Part shown: one piece after another, positions 8,499 to 18,000 of the stretch
Layout of the letters: every line of letters starts with the position of its first letter
How positions within the stretch are numbered: position 1 is the first letter of the stretch
Assembly (NCBI RefSeq): GCF_001612905.1
Contig: NZ_BDBI01000034.1
Coordinates: forward strand, 1-64,000
Direction of reading: 5' to 3'
DNA length: 64,000 nucleotides
Source: Nocardia ignorata NBRC 108230
Lineage (GTDB): Bacteria > Actinomycetota > Actinomycetes > Mycobacteriales > Mycobacteriaceae
Notes under the pieces: model-generated
The model's database searches: none
Told to the model about the DNA's origin: nothing
The model's input: the letters and a program-made list of their open reading frames with translations, nothing else
Translations under genes and position numbers: made by a program

Positions 8499-9872
8499 AT
8501 GGCCGCAGATGGATTCGACGGGGGTCGTGTCGTGCGTTTTCCCCGCCGCAAGCCCGACGGGGCGCCGCCCACCGGCCGGGTCGCCCGGGGCACCAGGCTG
8601 GCGGCGGTGCCCGTCGCCTATATGGGCAGACGCGTAGCGGGGATCGGCCGACGGGCGGCCGGACGCGACGCGGCCACTGTGGAGCGCGAGATCCGCCACC
8701 GCACCGCCGAACACCTCTTCCAGGTGCTCGGCGAACTCAAAGGCTGCGTCGCCAAACTCGGCCAGTTGCTCGGCCTGCTCGAACTCGGGCTCGCCCCCGA
8801 TCTCGCCGAACCGTACAGCCGAGCCCTTGCGCGCCTGCACGATTCGGCCCCTGCCATGCTGCCCGCCGCCGTCCACACCGAACTCGCCACCCATCTGGGC
8901 CCCCGCTGGCGTTCGCTGTTCCTCGAGTTCGACGACCGCGCCTCGGCGGCCGCATCGGTGGGTCAGGTGCACCGGGCCCGCTGGCACGACGGCACACCGG
9001 TGGCGGTGAAAGTCATGTACCCCGGTGCGCGGCAAGCGGTGTTGGCGGATCTGAGCGTCCTGCGTCGCGCCACTCCCCTGTTCACCGCCTTGCTGCCGGG
9101 TGCCGAGATCCGTCCGGTGATCGAGGCGCTGTGCGAGGAGATCGGCGCCGAACTCGACTACTCCCGCGAAGCCGCCAACCTCGAGCACTTCCGCACCGCC
9201 CTACGCCACGACCCGGACGTGGTGGTCGGCCGGGTGATCGCGCAGCGCGGCGACGTACTGGTCACCGAGTGGCTCGACGGAATCCCGCTGTCGCGTTTGA
9301 TCGCTCGCGCCGAACCTGCCGAGCTCGACCGGCTGGGCGTACTCATCCTGCGCTTCCTGTTCTCCGCGCCGGCGCGCGCCTCCCTCATCTACGGCGACCC
9401 GCACCCCGGCAACTTCCTGCGCATGCCCGACGGGCGGCTCGGGGTGGTCGACTTCGGAGCGTGCACGCCCTGGACGCCCGCGTTCCTCACCGTCGCCGGT
9501 GACGTGGGCGCCGCCGTCGTCGCCGAATCCGTGGCCGACCTCGAAGCCGCGCTGCGCCGCCACGGTTATGTCGCCCCCGGTGGCGACCTCGACATCGCCA
9601 CCGTCGCCGAGCGTCTTCGCCCTGTTCGCGAAGCACTCATGTCCCCTACCTACCCGCTGTCGGCGGACTGGTTGCGCGAGCAGGTCCGCCTGGCCACCGA
9701 CCTGAGCCTGTCGAACATCCTGCGCCAGCTCACCATGCCACCCGCCGACACGCCCTTACTGCGTTCGTTCCTCGGCGGCGTCGCCATCCTGTGCCAACTT
9801 CAGACGGCAGTCCCGCTCCGCGCGGAATGCACCCGCTGGTACCCCGAAACCGCTGCCGCCGTCGGTCTTTGA
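8499..9872 (+). CDS. ABC1/UbiB-family atypical kinase
   Basis: 457 residues from ATG 8499; GTG 8469 is an in-frame alternative. The atypical kinase signature is complete: LKGCVAKLGQLLGLL (KxGQ motif), ASVGQVHRARW, the invariant Lys in VAVKVMYPG, EIGAELDYSREAANLEHF, VTEWLDGIPLS, and the catalytic/metal region YGDPHPGNFLR...GVVDFGA. Family members support isoprenoid-quinone metabolism or lipid homeostasis as ATPases rather than protein kinases. Mycolata use menaquinone, so the exact role is unknown. No membrane helices are obvious. Starts with gagg about 6 nt upstream of ATG 8499. Confidence 0.85.
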   Translation: MAADGFDGGRVVRFPRRKPDGAPPTGRVARGTRLAAVPVAYMGRRVAGIGRRAAGRDAATVEREIRHRTAEHLFQVLGELKGCVAKLGQLLGLLELGLAPDLAEPYSRALARLHDSAPAMLPAAVHTELATHLGPRWRSLFLEFDDRASAAASVGQVHRARWHDGTPVAVKVMYPGARQAVLADLSVLRRATPLFTALLPGAEIRPVIEALCEEIGAELDYSREAANLEHFRTALRHDPDVVVGRVIAQRGDVLVTEWLDGIPLSRLIARAEPAELDRLGVLILRFLFSAPARASLIYGDPHPGNFLRMPDGRLGVVDFGACTPWTPAFLTVAGDVGAAVVAESVADLEAALRRHGYVAPGGDLDIATVAERLRPVREALMSPTYPLSADWLREQVRLATDLSLSNILRQLTMPPADTPLLRSFLGGVAILCQLQTAVPLRAECTRWYPETAAAVGL

Positions 9873-9987
9873 CCTCTGAACAGTTCCTTTCACCCAGGTG
9901 GACGTGAGTCTTTCCGTCCGGCAGCGTTCATCGGCTGTTGCCGTACACACGACCGCCCGTTCGACTCGTCCGGGCACGGTGCAGGAC

Positions 9988-11532
9988 ATGGTCGACTTCG
10001 CGATGTCCCGGCGCACGCTGCTGCGCGCCTCCGCTCTCGGTCTGCTCACCGGCCCCGCGCTGGCCGCCTGTGGTGACGGCCCCGGATTGGTACGGGCCAG
10101 GCCGGCCCTCACCCACGGCGTCGCGGTCGGTGACCCGCGCAGCGACGGCGCGCTGATCTGGGCCCGCTCGGATCGTCCCGCCACGCTGGTCGTCGAAACG
10201 GCGGCCACCGAGAAGTTCGACGACGTACGACGTTTCACCGGCCCGCTTCTCACTCCCGCCTCCGACGGCACCGGCCGCGTGCGGGTGAACGGCCTGCCCG
10301 CCGGTCAACTCGTGCACTACCGGGTACGGCTCGAAGGCGAGGACGGCGCCGCCTCGGAAACGCTCAGCGGCGTGTTCCGCACCGCCCCGACCGCGCCCGC
10401 CGACATCTCGCTGGTGTGGTCCGGCGACGTGGCGGGTCAGGGGTTCGGCATCAATCCGGACGTCGGCGGCATGAAGGTCTTCGCGACCATGGCCGCTCGC
10501 GACCCGCACCTGTTCCTGCATTCCGGTGACGTCATCTATGCCGACAACGCGCTGAAGGAATCGGTCACGCTGCCCGACGGCCGCGTGTGGCGCAATATCA
10601 CCGCCGACGCCAAGAACCAGCCCGCCGAGACCCTCGACCAGTTCCGCGGCAACTACGCCTACAACCTCACCGACGAGAACTACCGCCGCTTCAACGCCTC
10701 GGTCGCCCAGATCGTGCAGTGGGACGACCACGAGACCACCAACAACTGGTCGCCCGGCGGCACGGTCGCCGCCGACAAGGGCTACACCGAGCGCAACATG
10801 GACACCCTCGCCACCCGATCCTGGCAGGCGTTCCACGAGTGGATGCCGCTCGAACCCCGCGAGGCCGTCGACGGACGGCTCTACCGCAAGATCTCCTACG
10901 GCCCGCTGCTCGACGTGTTCGTCCTCGACATGCGCGCCTACAAAGACGCCAACACCGCCAACACCGGACCCCAGGGCCAGGTGCTCGGTGCGGCCCAGAC
11001 GGCATGGCTCATCGATGGTTTGAAGCAGTCCACGGCCACCTGGAAGATCGTCGCCGCCGATCTGCCGATCGGCGTGGTGGTCCCCGACGGCAAGACCGCG
11101 TTCGAAGGCGTCGCCAATGCCGCGCCGGGCGCGCCGTCGGGCCGCGAATCGGAGATCGCCCGAGTGCTGTCGGCGATCAAGGCGAACAAGGTGCGCGACG
11201 TCGTCTGGCTCACCGCCGACGTGCACTACACCGCCGCGCACCACTACTCGCCCGCACGCGCGAACTTCACCGATTTCGACGAGTTCTGGGAGTTCGTCTC
11301 CGGGCCGCTCAACGCGGGCGCCTTCGGTCCCAACCCGCTCGATCCGACTTTCGGACCCGAGGCCGTTTTCGTGCACGCGCCCCCGGCGCCGAACACCTCG
11401 CCGCTCGATCTCGAGTACCAGCATTTCGGCGAGGTCCGCATCGACGGCGGCACCGGGGAATTGACGGTCGACCTGTGTGACGCGACCGGAAAAGTCCTGT
11501 TCAGCAAGCAACTTCCGCCCTCGCGGAAATAG
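9988..11532 (+). CDS. PhoD-like alkaline phosphatase/phosphodiesterase, Tat lipoprotein
   Basis: 514 residues. MSRRTLLRASALGLLTG is a twin-arginine signal, followed by LAAC, a likely lipobox, so the enzyme is probably exported folded and lipid-anchored. A fibronectin-like N-terminal domain precedes the metallophosphatase: SGDVAGQGFG, LHSGDVIYADN, QWDDHETTNNW and WLTADVHYTAAHHYSP carry the metal ligands of PhoD enzymes, which hydrolyse phosphomonoesters and diesters using Ca2+ and Fe3+. ATG 9988 is preferred over the upstream GTG 9898, which would bury the signal peptide. Probably scavenges phosphate outside the cell. Confidence 0.88.
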   Translation: MVDFAMSRRTLLRASALGLLTGPALAACGDGPGLVRARPALTHGVAVGDPRSDGALIWARSDRPATLVVETAATEKFDDVRRFTGPLLTPASDGTGRVRVNGLPAGQLVHYRVRLEGEDGAASETLSGVFRTAPTAPADISLVWSGDVAGQGFGINPDVGGMKVFATMAARDPHLFLHSGDVIYADNALKESVTLPDGRVWRNITADAKNQPAETLDQFRGNYAYNLTDENYRRFNASVAQIVQWDDHETTNNWSPGGTVAADKGYTERNMDTLATRSWQAFHEWMPLEPREAVDGRLYRKISYGPLLDVFVLDMRAYKDANTANTGPQGQVLGAAQTAWLIDGLKQSTATWKIVAADLPIGVVVPDGKTAFEGVANAAPGAPSGRESEIARVLSAIKANKVRDVVWLTADVHYTAAHHYSPARANFTDFDEFWEFVSGPLNAGAFGPNPLDPTFGPEAVFVHAPPAPNTSPLDLEYQHFGEVRIDGGTGELTVDLCDATGKVLFSKQLPPSRK

Positions 11533-11583
11533 GTGGGAACTACCCGTCGCCAGAATCGCCGCGCTGTGGTTAGCTATGCGGTC

Positions 11584-12858
11584 ATGGGCACGCCGCATAC
11601 CGTCACCTCCGAAGAATATCTCCCCACCGACACTGCGGATGTCGTTCGCACCGTGCGTGATTCGCGTGATCGAGCCGAACGTCTGACGGTACGTGGCGGC
11701 GAACCGACCGAAGAGTCCTCGTTCGGGCTGGCCGATCAGCGCGGCGTGCTGTCGTTGCGCAAGATGAACTCGGTCCTCGACATCAATCTGGGCCGCCGCA
11801 CGGTGCGGGTGCAGGCCGGCGCGAAGCTGTCGGAGATCGACCGGCGCCTCGGCGCGCACGGCCTCGGCCTGCCCGTGGTCGGCGACCACCGCGACATCAC
11901 CGCGGGCGGTTTCGCCTCCGTCGGTGGCGTGAGCACCGCCTCGCACCGCTACGGCATGTTCATCGACCAGATCGTCGACCTCGAGTACGTCGACCCCGAC
12001 GGCCGGATCGGCACCTGCGGGCGTGGCCACCACACCGAACGGTTCCAGCGCATCCTCGGCGCGGGCGGGCGCGCGGGCATCATCACCGCCCTCACCCTCG
12101 ATGTGGTCGAGGTCGACAAGGACCACACCTGGCTCACCACCGACGCCGACCGCTTCCTCGACTTCGATTCCTTCGTCGAGCACGCGACCGCCGAGATCAC
12201 CAACCCCGGCAGCGCGGCTTTGCAGGTGGGACGCTGGGTCGACACCGCGCCGCTGAAGGTCACCCGCCCCGTCGGCACCGGACAGGTCACCCTCGGCGCG
12301 GTCCGGTTCGGGCAGTGGTCGAGCCTGTACCCCACCGCTCCCACCCGTGGTCTGCGGGCGCGGCGCGAGGTCGGCACCCGCACCCGTAAGTCGTTGGGCG
12401 CCATCGCCTCGGCGGCGGGCGGACGCGCCGGTATGCCGGTGCGCAACGCGGCGGCCGGCGCGCTGATGTTCGCGCCGAAGGTGCTCACCATGCGTGATGC
12501 CGAGTACCTGGCCGACACCGTCATCAACTCCTCCGAGCGCGGCCCCGCCTACCGTGTGGGCGTGTTCGCCCCGCTGGCCAACTACGGCTCGGTCTTCTAC
12601 GGCCTGCACGACCTGTTCTCCGAGCACCGCGAACGCTCCGGCTGCTTCACCGTCATCTCCGCGATGACCTACGGTGTGCGTTCGCCGTACCTGCGGGCCG
12701 AGGCCGCCGCCCGCGGCCTGACCCCCGCCGACTACGGCCTCATCACCTTCACCTGCCGGCTGCGTCCGTCGGCCCTGCCCTCGGAGCAGCTGCGGGAGAT
12801 CGTCGCGGGTATCGATGACATCTGCCGTTCGGAGCAGGCGCTGCGCTACAGCGTCTGA
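11584..12858 (+). CDS. FAD-binding (VAO/PCMH-type) oxidoreductase
   Basis: 424 residues. N-terminal PCMH FAD domain: ERLTVRGGEPTEESSFG, RTVRVQAGAKLSEIDRRL, GLGLPVVGDHRDITAGGFAS and GILGAGGRAGIITALTLDV-like region RILGAGGRAGII. The flavin-attachment His/Cys pattern of berberine-bridge enzymes is not evident, so FAD is probably held non-covalently. The substrate is unknown. ATG 11584 is chosen over GTG 11533; a near-TANNNT box (TAGCTA) lies 7 nt upstream. Its 3' end faces the AraC regulator gene, so it marks the left border of the accessory island. Confidence 0.78.
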   Translation: MGTPHTVTSEEYLPTDTADVVRTVRDSRDRAERLTVRGGEPTEESSFGLADQRGVLSLRKMNSVLDINLGRRTVRVQAGAKLSEIDRRLGAHGLGLPVVGDHRDITAGGFASVGGVSTASHRYGMFIDQIVDLEYVDPDGRIGTCGRGHHTERFQRILGAGGRAGIITALTLDVVEVDKDHTWLTTDADRFLDFDSFVEHATAEITNPGSAALQVGRWVDTAPLKVTRPVGTGQVTLGAVRFGQWSSLYPTAPTRGLRARREVGTRTRKSLGAIASAAGGRAGMPVRNAAAGALMFAPKVLTMRDAEYLADTVINSSERGPAYRVGVFAPLANYGSVFYGLHDLFSEHRERSGCFTVISAMTYGVRSPYLRAEAAARGLTPADYGLITFTCRLRPSALPSEQLREIVAGIDDICRSEQALRYSV

Positions 12859-12878
12859 CATTTGCACGCATTCCCGCA

Positions 12879-13916
12879 TCAGAACGCGGTTCTGGTGGTG
12901 TGCACGAAGGGTTGGCGCGCACACCTGGCGGTGAGCGTGTCGGCGCGGCGTGCGGTGCGGTACGCGGCGGGTGGCACGCCGTATTCGGCCCGGAATGCGC
13001 GGGAGAGCTGGTCGGCCGTGCGGAATCCGCAGGTCTCGGCGATCTCGCGGATACTGCGTGAGCTTTCGCTGAGCGCGGTCGCTGCGGCGACCAGTCTCCG
13101 GGTACGGATGAGTCCGGCGACGGACAGGCCCTGCAGCTCGAAGGCGCGGAACAGCGTCCTTCTGCTCACGTGCAGTCGTCGCGCCACCGCGTCGGGGTTC
13201 GTGGCCGGGTCGGTGAAACCGCGGTCGATGACGTCGATCGCGCGGCGGCGCAGCATGTCCTCGGTGGATATCTCGATCGCGGCCCCGGCCAGGTCGCGTT
13301 CCAGCAGCGCGACCACGGCCGAACGGAAGACGATCTCGTCGATCCGGGCGGCGATGCCGAGATGCGCGGGACTCGTTGCGCCACAAGCGAGGTCGCGTGC
13401 GAACAGAAGTGCCGACACCGCGGCGCCGGACAGCGCCCACACCTGACCGCCCGCCGCGGCGGGTTCCAGACCCCAAGCGGTCAGCGCACCCATCGACACG
13501 TACAGGTGCAGCACGTCGACGGCGCACGCCTCGCCTCGCGACAGCACCGACCGGAACGGCGAGTCGAGGCAGACCGCGAACGCCTGACCTGACGCCGCGA
13601 CGGAGCGGGCGCCCCCTTGTGCGAGGGCGACCCGGCCATCGATCACCAAGCTCAACTGCAGGTACTGGCCGTAATGATCGCGGGCGGCGCCGCCGTCGCG
13701 CTCGGCGGTGATACCCGAGGTGCGCAACCGGGCGACCAGCACCGAGCCCGTGCTCAGGGTCCAGAGGGTGGCGCTGAAGTCCTCGTCGGCGCGCACCCGG
13801 CACCCGAAGGCCAGACGGTTCAGGTCCCGCGGCCCGCGCAGGGCGATCCCCCCGCCGCCGCCTCGGCCTGCCGTGTCGAGCAGGCACGCGAATTCACGAT
13901 GCGGGTGTTCGCCCAT
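12879..13916 (-). CDS. AraC-family transcriptional regulator
   Basis: 345 residues from ATG at 13916. The N-terminal roughly 200 residues resemble the AraC-binding-like sensor domain (cupin type), and the C-terminal 100 residues form the double helix-turn-helix: VARRLHVSRRTLFRAFELQG and IREIAETCGFRTADQLSRAFRAEYG, with PPAAYR. It is transcribed away from the EF-hand/PKS operon across a 537-bp intergenic region, the usual position of a pathway-specific regulator. The ligand is unknown. Control of the island is inferred from position only. It converges on the FAD oxidase gene with 20 bp between stops. Confidence 0.85.
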   Translation of the reverse strand: MGEHPHREFACLLDTAGRGGGGGIALRGPRDLNRLAFGCRVRADEDFSATLWTLSTGSVLVARLRTSGITAERDGGAARDHYGQYLQLSLVIDGRVALAQGGARSVAASGQAFAVCLDSPFRSVLSRGEACAVDVLHLYVSMGALTAWGLEPAAAGGQVWALSGAAVSALLFARDLACGATSPAHLGIAARIDEIVFRSAVVALLERDLAGAAIEISTEDMLRRRAIDVIDRGFTDPATNPDAVARRLHVSRRTLFRAFELQGLSVAGLIRTRRLVAAATALSESSRSIREIAETCGFRTADQLSRAFRAEYGVPPAAYRTARRADTLTARCARQPFVHTTRTAF

Positions 13917-14453
13917 CGATTGCCCTGAATCAGACAAACCAGACGGAACAGTCTCCGCATCACCGGTTCGGCCGGACGAATGGCCCGCCCGGCGTCCACC
14001 GGGTGCATCTCGCCCACCGTGTTGCCGCTCATCGGTTTCGCGCACACCCGCATAGATCCGCATACCCCACCTCCGCGCCTGTCCCCGATAGCTCGACCGT
14101 GCCGACAACTCCCAAGCTGCGAAAACACAAGCATAACAGGGGAACTCGTCTCTTCCCGACCGCTTTCCGCGCATTCGGGCCGTGAGCGGCTGAGCCCAAT
14201 TTTCCGTGCCATCTTCACCAGAAAACCGTGCCAAACCCGATCGCACGGCAGCGCCGCCGCGAGTTCGGCAACCCCGCTGCGGCCTGGCGATTAGGTGTCA
14301 CGAGCACGTCGCGACCGGCATTCGAGGCGTTAACTGGACCATTGCACCGACTGATGACCGCGGTCTAACTTCGAGATCTCCCGCATCCCTTGCGATTTCG
14401 CTGCGGGATTCCACAGTTCGTGTCCCTCCCTTACTGACGAGGTGGTATCAGCA
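13917..14453. promoter_or_regulatory. 537-bp divergent intergenic region with weak promoter candidate
   Basis: No convincing gene. The stretch is less GC-rich than its neighbours and must hold the promoters of the AraC gene and of the EF-hand/PKS operon. The only candidate seen for the plus strand is TTGCAC at 14342-14347 with TCTAAC at 14364-14369 (16-nt spacer), giving a leader of about 80 nt. No clear palindromic operator was found. Confidence 0.35.
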
Positions 14454-15020
14454 ATGACTTCAGTGGTATCCGACATGCTCGACCGCAAGTTCGACGTGTG
14501 CTTCGGCCACGGCGACCAGAACGGCGACGGGGTGATGGAACGGGCAGACGTGATCGCTCTGGCGGCTCGCATCATCGCCTACCTCGACGCGCCGTTCGAC
14601 TCCCCCAAGGCCCAGGCGCTGCTGGTCGCCTTCCAGAACTTCTGGGAGAACGTGTCGACCGAGTTCGATACCAACGGCGACGGCCTGATCAGCAAGACCG
14701 AATGGCGCGAAGGCCTGCGCAAGTTCGCCGCCAGTGGCGACGTGTACCGCGAAGGCTTCCGCCCGCTCGCCGAGGCCCTGTTCGCGCTGTGCGACGCCGA
14801 CGGCAACGGCAAGGTCTCCCCCGAGGAGTTCTTCCAGTACCAGCGTGCCTTCGGCACCTCGCCCGAGAACAGCCGCCTGGCCTTCGAGCGGCTCGACCGC
14901 GACGGCAGCGGTTCCCTGTCGGTCGAGGAACTGCTCGATGCCTGGCACGAGTACTACACCAGCTCCGATCCGCAGGCACCCGGCAACTGGCTCTACGGCG
15001 ACATCGGCCCGTTGGCCTGA
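14454..15020 (+). CDS. Four-EF-hand calcium-binding protein (calerythrin-like)
   Basis: 188 residues, cytoplasmic (no signal peptide). Four 12-residue EF-hand loops: residues 21-32 (DQNGDGVMERAD, with Asp instead of Glu at position 12), 72-83 (DTNGDGLISKTE), 114-125 (DADGNGKVSPEE) and 148-159 (DRDGSGSLSVEE). Length and spacing match calerythrin and sarcoplasmic calcium-binding proteins, known as actinobacterial Ca2+ buffers or sensors. A gagg ribosome site lies 11 nt upstream of ATG 14454. It is the first gene of the polyketide island, 70 bp ahead of the PKS gene on the same strand. A regulatory or chaperone role in the pathway is inference. Confidence 0.88.
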   Translation: MTSVVSDMLDRKFDVCFGHGDQNGDGVMERADVIALAARIIAYLDAPFDSPKAQALLVAFQNFWENVSTEFDTNGDGLISKTEWREGLRKFAASGDVYREGFRPLAEALFALCDADGNGKVSPEEFFQYQRAFGTSPENSRLAFERLDRDGSGSLSVEELLDAWHEYYTSSDPQAPGNWLYGDIGPLA

Positions 15021-15043
15021 TCGTCGGCGGCACAGGCTCTTTC

Positions 15044-15073
15044 GCGCCGGCCGGGACACCTTCCGGTCGGCGC
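15044..15073 (+). terminator. Hairpin between EF-hand and PKS genes (attenuator candidate)
   Basis: 11-bp stem GCGCCGGCCGG/CCGGTCGGCGC (one G-T wobble) with an 8-nt loop, 24 nt after the EF-hand stop and 17 nt before the PKS start. There is no T-tract, so it may be a partial terminator or RNA-stability element that sets a higher level of EF-hand mRNA than PKS mRNA. Confidence 0.4.
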
Positions 15074-15090
15074 CCGGCTCGGGAGGACGC

Positions 15091-18000
15091 ATGACACGAC
15101 ACACACCGGTGGCGGTGGTCGGCATCGGTTGCCGCTTCGCCGGGGGCATCGACTCCCCGTCGGCGTATTGGCGGCTCATCACCGGCGGCGGCACCGTCGT
15201 CGGTGAACAGCCACCGGGACGTCTGCCGGACAATCGTGACGTGCCCGCAGTGCGGCGGGCGCTGCGTCCCGGCGCCTATTTCGACGATATCGCGGGATTC
15301 GACGCCGCCTTCTTCGGTATTCCGGCGGCCGAGGCCGAGCACATGGACCCTCAGCACCGACTGGCACTCGAGGTCGCTTGGGAAGCGTTGCAGCACAGTG
15401 GAATCGACCCGACCGCGTTGACGGGGACAGACACCGCGGTGTACGCCGGAATCGGTTCCGACGACTACGGCCGCAGACTGCTCGGCGACCCGTCGACCGT
15501 CACCGCCTGGACCGGCATCGGCTCCGCGCTGTGCGGTGCGGCGAACCGGATCTCGCACGCGCTCGACCTGCGCGGCCCGAGCGTGGCCGTGGATACCGCA
15601 TGTTCGTCGTCGCTGGTCGCGGTACATCAGGCGATGTCGGCGCTGCGCGACGGTTCCGTTCCGCTCGCGCTCGCCGGTGGGGTGATGCTGATGGGCGACG
15701 CCGCGCTGTCGGTCACGCTTGCCGAGGCCGGTGTGCTCGCGGACGACGGGATGTCCAAGTCGTTCGACGACGCCGCGGACGGATACGGTCGCGGTGAGGG
15801 GTGTGCCTTCGTCGTCCTGGAGCGGCTCGACGACGCGCTCGCCGGCGGGCGCCGCGTGCTCGCGGTACTGCGCGGCGGCGCGATCCGTCAGGACGGGCGA
15901 ACCAGCGGCATCATGACGCCGAGCGGTCCGGCCCAGCGACATCTGGCCAGGGCCGCGTGCGCGGATGCCGGAGTGTCACCGGACTCGGTCGACTATGTCG
16001 AGGCGCACGGGACGGGAACCAGGGCCGGCGATCCGGCCGAGGCGACCGCGCTGGCCGAGGTATTCGGCTCCGGGCGTCCGTCGGGGAAACCGTGCCTCAT
16101 CGGTTCCGTCAAACCGAACATCGGCCACCTCGAGGCCGCCGCGGGCATCGCCGGTCTGGCCAAAGTCGTTCTCGCACTGCATCATCGGACGATTCCGCCC
16201 ACGCGGACCACGAGCGGACCGCGATCCGACATCGACTGGCACCGCAACGGTATCGCCCTGGCCACCGCCACCCTCGACTGGCCGTCGACCGAGCACACGG
16301 CGCGCGCGGGTGTGGCGAGTTACGGCTACGGCGGCACGCTGTGTCACCTCATCGTCGATGCCGCGCCATCTGTATCGCCGGTGACGACTTCTCCTCGCGC
16401 CGAACACCTCTGTGCTGTCAGCGCGGCCTCGGCCGACGGGCTGCGCGATGAACTGCGGGCGCTTGCCACCGCAGTGCGATCGCATCCCGATATCGATGCG
16501 GCCGACATGTGCTTCACACGGGCCCGGCATCGCAGTCATCTCCCGTACCGGGTGGCCGTGCACGCCGGAGATACCGCCGAACTCCTCGTAGGCCTCGACG
16601 CAGCCGTCACCGCCGAGCACCACCGCTCGGCACCACCGCACGATCCGGTGTGGGTGTTCTCCGGACACGGATCGCAGTGGACGGGAATGGGTGCCGAGCT
16701 GATCGACGCGGACCCGGCTTTCGCGGCCGCCGTAGCCGAGGTGTCACCGGTGTTCCGTAGCGAATGGGGCTGCAGCGCCGAAGATCTGCTGCGTCACGGC
16801 GACCTCGCCCACACCCCGACCGCACAGTGCGCGATCTTCCTGACCCAGCTGGGGCTTGCGGCGATGTGGCGGGCGCACGGGGCGCGACCGGCGGCGATCC
16901 TCGGTCATTCGGTCGGGGAGATCGCGGCGGCCGTCGTCGCGGGCGTGCTCGATCCGGCGGCCGGTGCGCGCCTGATCTGCGTGCGGTCCCGGTTGCTCGA
17001 ACCTGCCACCGGCCGAGGCGCCATGATCATGGTGGCGCGCTCTTTCGACGAAGTGGCGGCCGAACTGGCGGGCTACGACGATGTGGGTGCGGCCGTTCGG
17101 TCGTCGTTCGGCAGCACGGTGGTCTCCGGCACCCGCCGCGCGGTCGAAGCGCTGGCCGACGACTGGGTCGCACGCGGAATCCCGATCCGCCGCGTCGATT
17201 CCGACCTTGCCTTCCACAGCCCTTCGCTGACCGCGATCGCCGAGCGGCTCGCTCACGAACTCGCCGATCTCGAGCCTCGCCCGGCCCGGATACCGCTGTA
17301 CACAACCGCCCTCACCGATCCACGCGATCCACGGCCTCGCGACGCCGCGTATTGGGCGACGAATCTGGCCGCACCGGTGCGCTTCGCCGACGCCGTCGCC
17401 GCTGCCGCGGCCGACGGGCACCGCACCTTCCTCGAGATCTCGGCCCACCCGGTCGTCGCCCATTCCCTCGCCGAGATCGACGAGACCTTCCGGGTCGTTC
17501 AGACCCTGCGCAGACAACGTCCCCAACTTGCCGCCTTCCACGCCGCGGTCGGTGAGCTGTATCGCCTCGGCGCCCGGATCGACTGGGCGGCAGTGTATCC
17601 CGAAGGCGTGCTGGTCGACCTGCCGACCACCCGCTGGCAACACCGGCACTTCTGGCGGCGCACGAACGAGGTGGCCACCGCGATCGTCGGCCACGACCCG
17701 TCCTCGGCGACCCTGCTGGGCGGCGAACCCACTGTCGTCAACACCACACCGCCGGTCCGCGTCTGGCACACCTACCTGGACCGCACCGTCCGGCCCTATC
17801 CGGGTGACCACCCGGTGTGCGGCAGCGAGATCGTGCCCGCCGCGATCCTGCTGCACACATTCGCTGCGGCGGTGCCCGGCCGGCGGCTCTACGACATCGC
17901 CCTTCGGGTCCCGGTCACCGTGGAGCCGGCACGACATATCCAGGTCACCGCTTCGGCGGGCAGGCTCACCCTGTCCTCCCGGACCGACGGAGGGTGGCAA

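Noticed and set aside
9928-13887. 1319-codon open frame on the minus strand
   Set aside because: It is antisense to the PhoD and FAD-oxidase genes and partly in another frame of the AraC gene; its Arg/Gly/His-rich content is typical of high-GC shadow frames.
14454-15020. EF-hand protein as a coelenterazine photoprotein (aequorin type)
   Set aside because: It has four loops with calerythrin-like spacing, no recognisable coelenterazine-pocket pattern, and this family is a common bacterial calcium protein.
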